From positions 558,001 to 622,000 of the forward strand of contig CAVVSF010000002.1 of the NCBI GenBank assembly GCA_963750915.1: a stretch of DNA of 64,000 nt, in the 5' to 3' direction. Shown here piece after piece: positions 35,164 to 43,295 of the stretch. Each line of letters begins with the position of its first letter. The first letter of the stretch is position 1. Below the pieces are notes generated by a model. That model was given only the letters and a program-made list of their open reading frames with translations, did not search any database and had not been told where the DNA came from. Made by a program: the position numbers and the translations under genes. This DNA comes from DATBJJ01 sp963750915 (lineage in GTDB: Bacteria > Acidobacteriota > Vicinamibacteria > Vicinamibacterales > 2-12-FULL-66-21).

Positions 35164-36246
35164 TCAGCGCTTGACGCCGTCCGCTGGCTGTTCACTTCCG
35201 GACAATGGCGTCCCGAAACCGTCGCCCGGCTGCTCGAGCTTGCCCTTCTCTTTGTCTTTCGGGCCCTTGCCTCCTGGCGTCGGGACCGTACCGGGACGAC
35301 GAAGACGAATCGTTCCGCCGAAGCTTTGGAGCTCGACGTCGGCGCCGCCATCGCCGAGCGTATAGATCGTGCGGCGGCCGCGCCTCGGTTCGCCGACGGT
35401 CTTGGTGGGCAGGTTGCTGTGGAAGTCGCCGCTGTGCGTCCGCACCGTGAACGTCGCGCCGGTCGTTTCCGGCAGGATCATGGTGATATCGCCGTTGTGG
35501 GTCTCGACGCGCACCTTCGCGCCGGCCGGCAGCGTCGTCTCCGCCCGGACGTCGCCGTTGACGGTCGAGACGTCAATCATGCCGGAGCCGATCCGTTCCA
35601 GGACGATGTCGCCGTTGGTCGTCTCGGCAACGATCTCACCGGTGGTACCGGCAATCCGGATTCCTTCGTTCACCGTCGTCGCGCTGACCCGGCCCCTCGC
35701 GTCCTCGATGATGATCTCGCCGTGAATCGACTTGGCGGTCACCGACCCGGATCCGCCCTTGATGACGATGTCCCCGCGCACCGTCTCCGCGGAGACCTCG
35801 TTCTGCGAACCTTCGACGCCGATGTAAGGGAACTGGCCGCTCACCTTGATCGGCAGCCAAGCCGGCGCCGTGATCTCGTAATCCACCGTCGCCCGGCCCT
35901 GCGTCGCGCGCGAGCGGATGCTGATGATGCTGGCGGTGTTCTGGATGTCGACCGAGACACGATCCGAGTGCGACGCGCGCACTCGCAGCGATTCCTGATT
36001 CCAGGTCTTGATCACGACCTCGCCGGCGTCGTTCGACACCGTCAGCCGCGATCCCTTGGCGACGGGGAGTGTCTTGTCCGTTGTGGCTCCGGGCCCGGCG
36101 GCGGCCGGCGTCTGCGCAAAGGCGCTGGCGGCGCAGAGGAGAACAACCGTCAACGCTGGCAGTACCTGCCGTGGGCGGCCAGGCGCCGCCCTCTCACCAT
36201 TGGGACTCATGATCTCAACTCTCGCCATAACACTCCGTGCTGTCAT
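35164..36246 (-). CDS. DUF4097-type exported beta-repeat protein
   Basis: A 360-residue protein with a signal peptide (end near ASAFAQ, about residue 45) and a long beta-helix-like region of short repeats such as TVRGDIVIKGGSGSV and TTNGDIVLERIGSG, characteristic of DUF4097 putative adhesins. The last 50 residues are Gly/Pro/Lys-rich. It follows the anti-sigma gene by 12 bp, making a sigma/anti-sigma/DUF4097 operon, so it may report or modulate the envelope signal; that role is inferred. ATG codons a few residues downstream are possible starts. Confidence 0.85.
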   Translation of the reverse strand: MTARSVMARVEIMSPNGERAAPGRPRQVLPALTVVLLCAASAFAQTPAAAGPGATTDKTLPVAKGSRLTVSNDAGEVVIKTWNQESLRVRASHSDRVSVDIQNTASIISIRSRATQGRATVDYEITAPAWLPIKVSGQFPYIGVEGSQNEVSAETVRGDIVIKGGSGSVTAKSIHGEIIIEDARGRVSATTVNEGIRIAGTTGEIVAETTNGDIVLERIGSGMIDVSTVNGDVRAETTLPAGAKVRVETHNGDITMILPETTGATFTVRTHSGDFHSNLPTKTVGEPRRGRRTIYTLGDGGADVELQSFGGTIRLRRPGTVPTPGGKGPKDKEKGKLEQPGDGFGTPLSGSEQPADGVKR

Positions 36247-36258
36247 CCTGTCGCGGCC

Positions 36259-36951
36259 TCAGCCGCCGATATTGCCGTCGCCGAGGGCCAGCGCGGTTGC
36301 ACGCCGCAGCAGCGCCAGCTTGCGGTTGCGCGAGGCGGCGAAATGGTTGTTCAGGTATACGTTGGCCGGGTCGGCCTTCAGCGCCTTGCGCGATTGCTCG
36401 ATGGCCTCGTCGATCGAGCGCAGGCTGGCTTCGATGACGCGGATCGTCTCCGGGTCGAGACGGTCCCGGCCCTTCGCCAGCGCCTGTTCCAGGTCCGCAA
36501 CCGCATCGTCGTACTGCGCGTCGGCGAAGGTCACCGGCACCATCGGTTCGCTGTCGGCCGATTCCTCGAGCGCGACGACCGGCGGCAGGCTGGCGCGCGG
36601 ATCGCCCGACCGCGCGACCCACACGAGGCCGCCCGAGAGCACCATCAGCGCGAGGCTGGCGGCGACGAGCTGCGGCAGGGTGAACGAGAACCGCCGCGTC
36701 TGACGCTGCGGCATCTTCAGGACGGCGGGTGGTTCGATGCGGGCGGCGATGCCGCTCCAGAGCTCGGCTGCGGGGGCGTGGTCGGTCAGCGCCGCGGCGC
36801 GCGTGACGACGGCGCGGAGCTCGTCGAGAGCGAAGCGGCATTCGCCGCAGGCGGCGAGGTGTGCGTCGAGCGCCGCCCGCTGCTCCGGCGTCAGGCCGTC
36901 GTCGTCGAGATAATCGGAGAGCCGGTCGGTGACGTGGTCCGTGTGATTCAT
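36259..36951 (-). CDS. anti-sigma factor with zinc-finger motif
   Basis: A 230-residue protein. The N-terminal ZAS-like motif is H-x3-C-x2-C in AHLAACGEC (about 30-38), one membrane helix lies at about 92-113, and a helical periplasmic part follows (AQYDDAVADLEQALAKGRDRLD). The ATG overlaps the sigma stop by 4 bp. It should hold the upstream-encoded ECF sigma factor at the membrane. Confidence 0.85.
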   Translation of the reverse strand: MNHTDHVTDRLSDYLDDDGLTPEQRAALDAHLAACGECRFALDELRAVVTRAAALTDHAPAAELWSGIAARIEPPAVLKMPQRQTRRFSFTLPQLVAASLALMVLSGGLVWVARSGDPRASLPPVVALEESADSEPMVPVTFADAQYDDAVADLEQALAKGRDRLDPETIRVIEASLRSIDEAIEQSRKALKADPANVYLNNHFAASRNRKLALLRRATALALGDGNIGG

Positions 36952-37619
36952 TTGAGATGCCGCCTGAGCATCATCCGCGCGCGGTGCAGTTGTGCCTTGG
37001 ACGTGCCGCTCGAAATCTGGAGCAGCGTGCCGATCTCGTGATGCTTGTAGCCCTCGACATCGTGCAGGACGAAAATCTCACGGGCGCCATCGGGGAGCCG
37101 CTCGAGCGCGGATTCGAAATCCATCCGGACGTCGCCCGACCGCAGCGGCGACGCCAGGGTGTCGAAGATCTCGTCGCCGTCATGGAGCCGCTGGCGGCGC
37201 GTCGCGTCCTGCCGGAAGCGCTCGATCACGACGTTGACCGCGAGGCGATGCAGCCACGTGCCGAACGCGGAATCGCCACGAAAGCTGCCGAGCTTCTGCC
37301 AGACTCGGACGAAGACGTCCTGGGTCAGTTCGTCCGTATCGCGCCCGCCCGCCATCCGCCGCACGAGGCTGTGGACGCGCGGCACGTGCGTTTCGTAGAG
37401 GCGCTCGAACGCGCGGACGTCTCCCGCCGCGGCGCGGGCCACATAGTCGTCCAGCTCTGCGCCCGTGCCCGCCGGTGGGCGGCCGCTCGATGCGACCCCT
37501 GCCGGCTTCGGGGCGCGCTCCTGGCGCTCAGACCGCAGCGAAATGGCTCTCCTGCAGACGGGGGATGCCGCGATATCAGGCAGCAACCCCGTCGCGTGCG
37601 TTGCTGTCACCGCTCGCAA
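36948..37619 (-). CDS. ECF-type RNA polymerase sigma factor
   Basis: Region 2 is DTDELTQDVFVRVWQKLGSF and region 4 is LPDGAREIFVLHDVEGYKHHEIGTLL followed by SKAQLHRARMML. The open frame gives 223 residues starting with TTG 37619. GTG 37610 has AGGAG about 10 nt upstream and is equally likely. The first 50 residues are low-complexity and may not be conserved. It is the first gene of a three-gene minus-strand operon. Confidence 0.85.
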   Translation of the reverse strand: MRAVTATHATGLLPDIAASPVCRRAISLRSERQERAPKPAGVASSGRPPAGTGAELDDYVARAAAGDVRAFERLYETHVPRVHSLVRRMAGGRDTDELTQDVFVRVWQKLGSFRGDSAFGTWLHRLAVNVVIERFRQDATRRQRLHDGDEIFDTLASPLRSGDVRMDFESALERLPDGAREIFVLHDVEGYKHHEIGTLLQISSGTSKAQLHRARMMLRRHLK

Positions 37620-37684
37620 GCTCCTCTCCTGCAGAAGCTTGGACGGTCAGAGTGCCACGAAAGGTTTAGAAGGGAAATGACCCG

Positions 37685-38437
37685 TCAGCGCAGGACTTCG
37701 AAGGGGTCGATGGGGGTGCCTTCCCACCAGCGTTTTTCGGCCGTCAGCCTGAAGATGGCAAAGTGCAGATGGGGCGTGTCTTTCGGGGCATTGCCCGAAG
37801 TTCCGACGTAGCCGAGAGTCTGGCCCCGCTTGACCTTCTGTCCTTCGCGGAGGCCCTCAGCGTAGCGCTCGAGGTGGGCGTAGTAATACGTGTAGGTGCC
37901 GGTCGGGTCGAATTGATAGACGGTAATGCCGCCAGTCTTGCTGAGAAACAGCCGGGCAATGGTGCCATCCTCGACAGCCAGCACCGGCGTATTCCTTGGC
38001 GCGAGGATATCCAGCGCCTCGTGCTTCCGGGTGCCGCCGCGCGTGTCGCCGAACTGCGACACCTTCAGGGCGTCCGGGTCGACGCCCTGGACGGGAATGA
38101 GGAGGTCTCGACGATCGAGCTCGACGTGACTGGTGACGTCGGGGCCGATCACCGCCGCTGCCGGCGTCGTCGCCGGAGAGCTGGTGGCCGCCGGCGCCGG
38201 CGGGCTCGACCCCATCGTCGAGGACGGTCGGGCCCCCGCCGCCGGTTCGATCACGGCTTCCGACGGCTCGTGCACGGCGGCCCTTGCGGACCACGGCGGC
38301 ACGATCCATCCGTACTGCCAGAGCAGCATCGTCACGAGCAGGGTTCCGCCGAGGAAGCCGCAGCCAGCCCCGGCGGAGAAGTTCCGCAGGTCGCGGCGCC
38401 AGTCGGCCGGCGGGATCCACCAGCGTGTGCGCTTCAT
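37685..38437 (-). CDS. M23 family peptidase, membrane anchored
   Basis: A 250-residue protein with one N-terminal membrane helix (about 20-40), a Pro/Ala/Thr-rich spacer (about 50-90) and a LytM-type M23 domain. Zinc ligands are visible as HEALD (of the H-x3-D type, about residue 136) and HLHFAIFRL near the C-terminus; YYYAHLERY precedes them. It should cut peptidoglycan cross-bridges or regulate amidases. The ATG overlaps the stop of the L,D-transpeptidase gene (ATGA), coupling two cell-wall enzymes. Confidence 0.87.
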   Translation of the reverse strand: MKRTRWWIPPADWRRDLRNFSAGAGCGFLGGTLLVTMLLWQYGWIVPPWSARAAVHEPSEAVIEPAAGARPSSTMGSSPPAPAATSSPATTPAAAVIGPDVTSHVELDRRDLLIPVQGVDPDALKVSQFGDTRGGTRKHEALDILAPRNTPVLAVEDGTIARLFLSKTGGITVYQFDPTGTYTYYYAHLERYAEGLREGQKVKRGQTLGYVGTSGNAPKDTPHLHFAIFRLTAEKRWWEGTPIDPFEVLR

Positions 38438-39399
38438 TCCGTGAACACCACCTGGGTGCCGGGCCGGACCAGCGCGGCCAGCCGCATCGCGTCCCAGTTC
38501 GTCAGGCGCACGCAGCCGTGCGACTCCGAGCGCCCGATCTGCGACGGCTCGGGCGATCCGTGCAGGCCGTAGTGCTCCTTCGAGATGTCGATCCAGACGA
38601 CGCCTACCGGGCCGTTCGGTCCGGGCGGAATCTTCGCCTTGGTGTGGGCCGGGTTGGCGTCCCAGAAGAGCTCCGGGTTGTAGCGGAACGTCGGATTGTA
38701 CTGGACGCCGTTCACTTTCCACTCGCCGATCGGCAGGGGGTCGTGCTCGCTGCCCATTGTCACTGGCGCGAAGAGCAGGATCTTCCCGTCGGTCGACGTC
38801 GCGGTCAACGAGCCGCTCGCGCGGCTGACGCGGACGACGACCTGTGGTCCGGCGTCCGGGAGCGGCTTCGCGGGAGCTTCACCCGTGGTGCCGACCGCGG
38901 TCGTCTCGCCCGGCGGTGGCGTCGGGTTGATCGCCATCGGCTCGACGTTCGGGACCTTGATGGTCTCGCCGGCCGCGAATGTCGCCGCCGCGTTCAATGC
39001 TTTGAGCGTCTGGGGCGTCGTGTGGAAGCGCTCCGCCAGCATCTCGTCGACACCGCGATAGCTCAGTGCCGGCAACTTCGACTGTTCGAGCAGATCGCTC
39101 GGCAGGTTCTCGACGAATGGCCCGGCCGCGTCTTCCGGCGTGACGACATAGTCGATCAACGGATCGCCGGCGAGGTCCGGCTCGCGATTGTTCTGAGCCT
39201 TGAACGCATCGAGCGCGCGCGTCGTGTTGGCGCCGCTCCGGCCGTCGATGACGCCAGCGGAGAAACCCGCGCGGTCGAGCGCCACCTGCAGCCGCATGAC
39301 CTCCGGATCGACGGCCGCGGGCGTCGCCGGCTTCGGCTGCGCGTGCACGGCCGCCGTCAGCAGGAAGTACGCCGCAAGCGTCAGACTCAGACGGTTCAT
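38434..39399 (-). CDS. L,D-transpeptidase (YkuD) with peptidoglycan-binding domain
   Basis: A 321-residue exported enzyme: signal peptide to about residue 21, a peptidoglycan-binding-like domain (MRLQVALDRAGFSAGVIDGR, about 35-70), a linker, and a YkuD domain with the active site HGSPEPSQIGRSESHGCVRL (His and the catalytic Cys about residue 293). It forms 3-3 cross-links or anchors proteins to peptidoglycan. It is followed by the M23 peptidase and preceded by a phosphoesterase whose stop it overlaps. Confidence 0.93.
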   Translation of the reverse strand: MNRLSLTLAAYFLLTAAVHAQPKPATPAAVDPEVMRLQVALDRAGFSAGVIDGRSGANTTRALDAFKAQNNREPDLAGDPLIDYVVTPEDAAGPFVENLPSDLLEQSKLPALSYRGVDEMLAERFHTTPQTLKALNAAATFAAGETIKVPNVEPMAINPTPPPGETTAVGTTGEAPAKPLPDAGPQVVVRVSRASGSLTATSTDGKILLFAPVTMGSEHDPLPIGEWKVNGVQYNPTFRYNPELFWDANPAHTKAKIPPGPNGPVGVVWIDISKEHYGLHGSPEPSQIGRSESHGCVRLTNWDAMRLAALVRPGTQVVFTE

Positions 39400-40175
39400 C
39401 GGTTCACCTCGTTCGGCTGTGGTTGTGGCGACGGTCGCAGGTCGACGTCGAACATCCGGAACGGCTGTTCCGGTGTCCGCTCGCGCATGAGCGCGATCGA
39501 CACGTTGTAGACGGGGACCCCGGTTCGCGTCTTTCCTTCAGGTTGCCCGTGATGGGCGTGGCCGTGGAACACCGCGTTGACCGGATAACGTGTGAGCGGC
39601 TCCTCGAGGCGGCTGCAGCCGAGGAAGGGATAGATCTCCTTCGGCTCGCCTTCGACCGTCGCTTCGATCGGTGAGTAGTGGACGATGGCGATTCGCCTGT
39701 TGGTGCGGAGCCGGGCGAGCGCCGTCTCGAGCTTGATCGCTTCGTCGATCGCCTCGTGCACAAACGTCTTGATGAGGGGCTCGCCCCACGCTCCGAGCGC
39801 GCGCTGGCCGAAGCCGCCGGCGAATCCCTTGATCCCGGCGAAGCCGATGCCGTGGATCTCCGTGGTCTCGCCGTCGAGCGTCACGATCCCGGCGTCGCCA
39901 AGGATCGTGCGGACCTCGCCGGACTGGTTCGATTCGTAGTCGTGATTGCCGAGGACGCCGACCGCCGGGATCTTGAGCGACGCCGTGATCTCCCGGGCGA
40001 GCGCGCGCGCTTCGTCGGGAAGACCGAAATCGGTCAAGTCGCCGGCAATGATGAGTATGTCGGCGATGTCGGAAATCTGGGCGAACAGGGGCTGATAGGT
40101 GCCGTGGGCAGTCGTTCGCCCATAGTGGAGGTCAGCTACTGCGGCGACACGGACGATATCCCTTGGAGTTGCCAT
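39396..40175 (-). CDS. metallophosphoesterase
   Basis: A 259-residue calcineurin-like phosphoesterase. The metal motifs are in order: VADLHYGR (D-x-H), IIAGDLTDFG (GDxxD), GVLGNHDYE (GNHD) and, near the C-terminus, FHGHAHHGQ (GHxH). It has no signal peptide, so it acts in the cytosol. The substrate (cyclic nucleotide, phosphodiester or phosphoprotein) cannot be told. Its end overlaps the start of the L,D-transpeptidase gene, so it is probably in that operon. Confidence 0.88.
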   Translation of the reverse strand: MATPRDIVRVAAVADLHYGRTTAHGTYQPLFAQISDIADILIIAGDLTDFGLPDEARALAREITASLKIPAVGVLGNHDYESNQSGEVRTILGDAGIVTLDGETTEIHGIGFAGIKGFAGGFGQRALGAWGEPLIKTFVHEAIDEAIKLETALARLRTNRRIAIVHYSPIEATVEGEPKEIYPFLGCSRLEEPLTRYPVNAVFHGHAHHGQPEGKTRTGVPVYNVSIALMRERTPEQPFRMFDVDLRPSPQPQPNEVNR

Positions 40176-40229
40176 CCCATCGGTAAGTCAGCAAGAGATG
40201 TGCCCGCAAAAGACGGCGAAAAGGGTGAT

Positions 40230-40475
40230 TCAGCTGCGGTTGAGCTGCTCGAGTTCGTGGTCGATCGCCGCGAGCGTCTGCTCGAGCATGCGCCTGTGCT
40301 GCGGGGCGCGGGCGCGGCTGAGGTCGGCCGCCGCACGGGCCCGCGTCAACTCGAGGGTCGTCCGGCGTTCGGCAGTCGCGCGCTGCGCCGGCGTGAGCGC
40401 CGGCTTCGTCGGCCGGTCACGCGCCGCTTCTTCCTGCTGCGACTCGATCGATTTCGATTCCCATCCTCGCGCCAT
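40230..40475 (-). CDS. hypothetical coiled-coil protein, 81 aa
   Basis: A highly charged helical protein, rich in Ala, Arg, Glu and Gln (TLELTRARAAADLSRARAPQ), with no membrane segment. ATG start; TAGGAT lies 15 nt upstream. Unknown family. It lies between the phosphoesterase and the M24 peptidase, both on the same strand. Confidence 0.5.
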   Translation of the reverse strand: MARGWESKSIESQQEEAARDRPTKPALTPAQRATAERRTTLELTRARAAADLSRARAPQHRRMLEQTLAAIDHELEQLNRS

Positions 40476-40493
40476 CGTGTGCCTGGATCGATC

Positions 40494-41810
40494 CTACTTG
40501 ATCAAATAGAACGTCGTCTGACGCCCGTCGATCCAGTCCCAGCCGCCGGCGAGCAGCGCCGCATCTTCCTCGAGCGCGAACATCACCGGCTGGTTGTTCC
40601 ACTCCGGCACCGGGTAGCGCACGTTCAACTCAATCGAATGCCACGTCTCCGGACGGAAGACGTACTCGCCGCGGACGGGCACGCCACCCTGATAGTCGGT
40701 CATGCCGATCGGCGGTCCGGCAGCGTGGCCGTGGTAGCCGACTGGATGGCAGTAGATCGCCGGCACGAGTCCTTCGGACTTCGCGTCGCGGAGCGCGGCG
40801 GCGAGCGCGGCATTGCCGGTTGCGCCGGCGACCGCATATTTCATCGTCAGGTCCTGGAGGCGATTGGCGGCCTTGAGCCCGGCCTTGAGGCCGGCCGGCG
40901 CGTCGGTCTCGCCTGGAAGCAGGACGTAGGCGTTGTGCTGCGTGTCGGTCGAGAACCCGAGGTAGGTGAGGCCGAAGTCGGTGTGCAGCATGTCGCCGCG
41001 CTGGATTACGCGCGCGTCGGCTGGCATCCCCGGCGGCAGCCCGCCCTTCCGGTGGATCGTCACCGAGGGATGAAACCACTGTCCGAGGCCCTTCTCCGCG
41101 ACGCGCTGCCGCATCCACCAGACGACGTCTTCCGACGTCGTGACACCCGGCTTGACGACGGCGCTCGAGAATGCCTCGGCGATGATGCCGTGCGCGACCT
41201 TCATCGCGTGGCGGTAGGCCTCCGTCTCTTCCGGCAGCTTCGCTTCGAGCCAGCCGACCGCGAGCATCTCGGCCGAGCGCGTGCGGGCGGCGAACGTCGG
41301 ACCGAGCGCCTTGAGCAGCTGCTCCTTCTCGTTCGCGGTGAGGCCGTCGGCGTGGTTCCACGCCTCGGAGGTGTTGATCCCGATGCTCTGCGGGTTCCGC
41401 TCCTCGACCAGCGCGCGGAGGCCGGCCCACTGGCCGTCGTTCGCCGTCGGCACGACCTTGTAGAGGCCGTCGTAGTCGAAGCGGCCGATCGACAACGCCT
41501 CGACCTTGCCGCCGCGTTCGTGGAAGACGAGGATCGTGCGGCGCCGCGACGAGTAGGTCGTCAGCGGCGCCATCGAACGGAATACGGGGTCGTCGTTGTA
41601 CTCCCGCGAGACGACGATCCACATGTCGAACTTCTCGCGCTGCATCAGCGCCGGCAGCAGCGTCTCGAACCGCTTCTGGATCCAGCCCTTGACGAGCGGC
41701 GCCTGCTCGCGGTGGGTGAGCACGCGATCGGACGGCCACGCCGCCGGCGGCCGGCCCTGTGGCGTTACCAGGCTGATTGTCAGCGCGAGCAGCGCGGCAG
41801 CGCGAATCAT
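40494..41810 (-). CDS. M24 family metallopeptidase (Xaa-Pro peptidase-like), exported
   Basis: A 438-residue protein with a signal peptide (about 1-18) and a creatinase-type N-terminal domain. The C-terminal pita-bread domain has candidate metal ligands in MLHTDFGL (Asp), the YCHPVGYHGHAAG segment (His) and SIELNVRYPV (Glu). It could be a dipeptidase acting on proline-containing peptides outside the cytoplasm. GGAGG precedes the ATG. It is divergent from tesA. Confidence 0.85.
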   Translation of the reverse strand: MIRAAALLALTISLVTPQGRPPAAWPSDRVLTHREQAPLVKGWIQKRFETLLPALMQREKFDMWIVVSREYNDDPVFRSMAPLTTYSSRRRTILVFHERGGKVEALSIGRFDYDGLYKVVPTANDGQWAGLRALVEERNPQSIGINTSEAWNHADGLTANEKEQLLKALGPTFAARTRSAEMLAVGWLEAKLPEETEAYRHAMKVAHGIIAEAFSSAVVKPGVTTSEDVVWWMRQRVAEKGLGQWFHPSVTIHRKGGLPPGMPADARVIQRGDMLHTDFGLTYLGFSTDTQHNAYVLLPGETDAPAGLKAGLKAANRLQDLTMKYAVAGATGNAALAAALRDAKSEGLVPAIYCHPVGYHGHAAGPPIGMTDYQGGVPVRGEYVFRPETWHSIELNVRYPVPEWNNQPVMFALEEDAALLAGGWDWIDGRQTTFYLIK

Positions 41811-41853
41811 CTCAGGGTGCCTCCGGGAACTGAACCGCAGTCAGGACGGTCTA

Positions 41854-41859
41854 TATAAT
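41854..41859 (+). promoter_or_regulatory. -10 box TATAAT
   Basis: A perfect TATAAT within CTATATAATAG ends 14 nt before the tesA ATG, predicting a leader of about 8 nt. TGAACC at 41831-41836 is a weak -35 at 17 bp spacing. No Shine-Dalgarno. Confidence 0.55.
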
Positions 41860-41873
41860 AGCGATACTCCCGC

Positions 41874-42590
41874 ATGCTCGGACTTCACCTCCGCTCCGTC
41901 ATCGTCCTGAGTACCTGCCTCGTTGTGGCGGCGTGCACGCCGTCGTCATGCGGCTTCGGCACTGAGCCCGACCGCAACGCGACGACGCGGAGCGGCGCGC
42001 CGGTCGATCCGGCCTCGCCGCCGGCGCGCCCGAGGATCGTCGCCCTTGGGGACAGCCTGACGATCGGCCTGGGGCTGCTCGAGGCGCAATCGTACCCGTC
42101 GCTCCTGCAGCAGAAGATCGACGTCGACGGCTATAACTTCGAGATGGTCAACGCCGGCGTCTCCGGCGACACCTCGGCCGGCGGCCTCCGCCGGCTCGAC
42201 TGGGCGCTCGAAGGGGATGTTCGGGTCCTCATCCTCGCGCTGGGGGCCAACGACGGGCTGCGCGGCCTCTCGGTCGCGGAGATGCAGCAGAACCTCACGA
42301 CGATCATCCAGCGCGCGCGAGAGAAGAACATCGTCATCATCCTCGCCGGCATGGAGGCGCCGCCGAACTACGGACCCGAGTATGTCCAGTCGTACCGGAC
42401 GGCGTTCCGGGCCGTCGCGGCAAAGGAGCGGGTGCTGTTCATTCCGTTCCTTCTCGACAACGTCGCCGGCGTGAGCACGCTGAACCAGCCCGACGGCATT
42501 CACCCGAACGCCGAGGGGGCGCAGATCGTCGCCGAGACGGTGTGGACCGTGCTGCGGTCCGTGCTCGACCAGATGGCGGCAGCGCAGTGA
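41874..42590 (+). CDS. tesA: arylesterase / acyl-CoA thioesterase I-like SGNH hydrolase, lipoprotein
   Basis: A 238-residue SGNH hydrolase with block I ALGDSLTIGLG (catalytic Ser about 60), block III LGANDGLRG (about 124) and block V DGIHPNAEG with the catalytic Asp/His. The N-terminus has a lipobox-like VVAAC at about residue 21, so it is probably a lipoprotein, unlike periplasmic TesA of E. coli. It is followed without a gap (GTGA overlap) by an ATPase and a permease, the known tesA-ybbA-ybbP association. Confidence 0.9.
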   Translation: MLGLHLRSVIVLSTCLVVAACTPSSCGFGTEPDRNATTRSGAPVDPASPPARPRIVALGDSLTIGLGLLEAQSYPSLLQQKIDVDGYNFEMVNAGVSGDTSAGGLRRLDWALEGDVRVLILALGANDGLRGLSVAEMQQNLTTIIQRAREKNIVIILAGMEAPPNYGPEYVQSYRTAFRAVAAKERVLFIPFLLDNVAGVSTLNQPDGIHPNAEGAQIVAETVWTVLRSVLDQMAAAQ

Positions 42591-43291
42591 TCCAACTGCG
42601 CGGCGTGTCGCGAACGGTGCCGAGCGGCGCCGGGTCGTTGACCATCCTGCATCCCCTCGACCTCATCGTGCCGCGCGGCCGGGTGCTGGCCATCGTCGGC
42701 GCTTCCGGCAGCGGCAAGTCGACGCTGCTCGGCCTGATTGCCGGGCTCGACGCCCCGACGACAGGCGCCATCCTGATCGACGGCGTCGACATCACGACCC
42801 TGGGCGAGGACGCGCTGGCGAAGTTGCGCGGCTCACGCATCGGGTTCGTGTTCCAGTCGTTCCACCTGCTGCCGTCGCTGACGGCGTTCGAGAACGTCCT
42901 CGTGCCGATCGAGATCGCCGGCGGCAAGGATCCGGCGGGTCGGGCCAGGGCCCTGCTCGCGGAGGTCGGGCTCACGGACCGCGGCCATCACTATCCATCG
43001 CAGCTCTCGGGCGGCGAGCAGCAGCGGGTGGCAATCGCGCGCGCGCTGGCGAATTCGCCGCCGATCCTCCTCGCCGACGAGCCGACCGGCAATCTCGACA
43101 GCACGACCGGCCGCCAGGTGATCGATCTGCTGCTGTCGATTCATCGCGCCCGGCAGACGACGCTGGTGCTGGTGACGCACGACCCGGAGATTGCCGCCAT
43201 CGCGGACGTCATCGTCACGCTCCGGGACGGCCGCATCGTTCGAACCTCGGACGCCGCGCCGGCCCTGGCCCCGGCGGCGGCGACGGACTGA
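42587..43291 (+). CDS. ybbA: ABC transporter ATP-binding protein (YbbA/LolD-like)
   Basis: A 234-residue ATPase with Walker A GASGSGKSTLLG (about 36-47), signature LSGGEQQRVAIARAL and Walker B PILLADEPTGNLDS. The MacB/LolD subclass is shown by FVFQSFHLLPSLTAFENV. The GTG start overlaps the tesA stop. The permease follows 4 bp later. The complex probably extracts or rearranges a lipid or lipoprotein substrate at the inner membrane. Confidence 0.9.
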   Translation: MIQLRGVSRTVPSGAGSLTILHPLDLIVPRGRVLAIVGASGSGKSTLLGLIAGLDAPTTGAILIDGVDITTLGEDALAKLRGSRIGFVFQSFHLLPSLTAFENVLVPIEIAGGKDPAGRARALLAEVGLTDRGHHYPSQLSGGEQQRVAIARALANSPPILLADEPTGNLDSTTGRQVIDLLLSIHRARQTTLVLVTHDPEIAAIADVIVTLRDGRIVRTSDAAPALAPAAATD

Positions 43292-43295
43292 CGCG

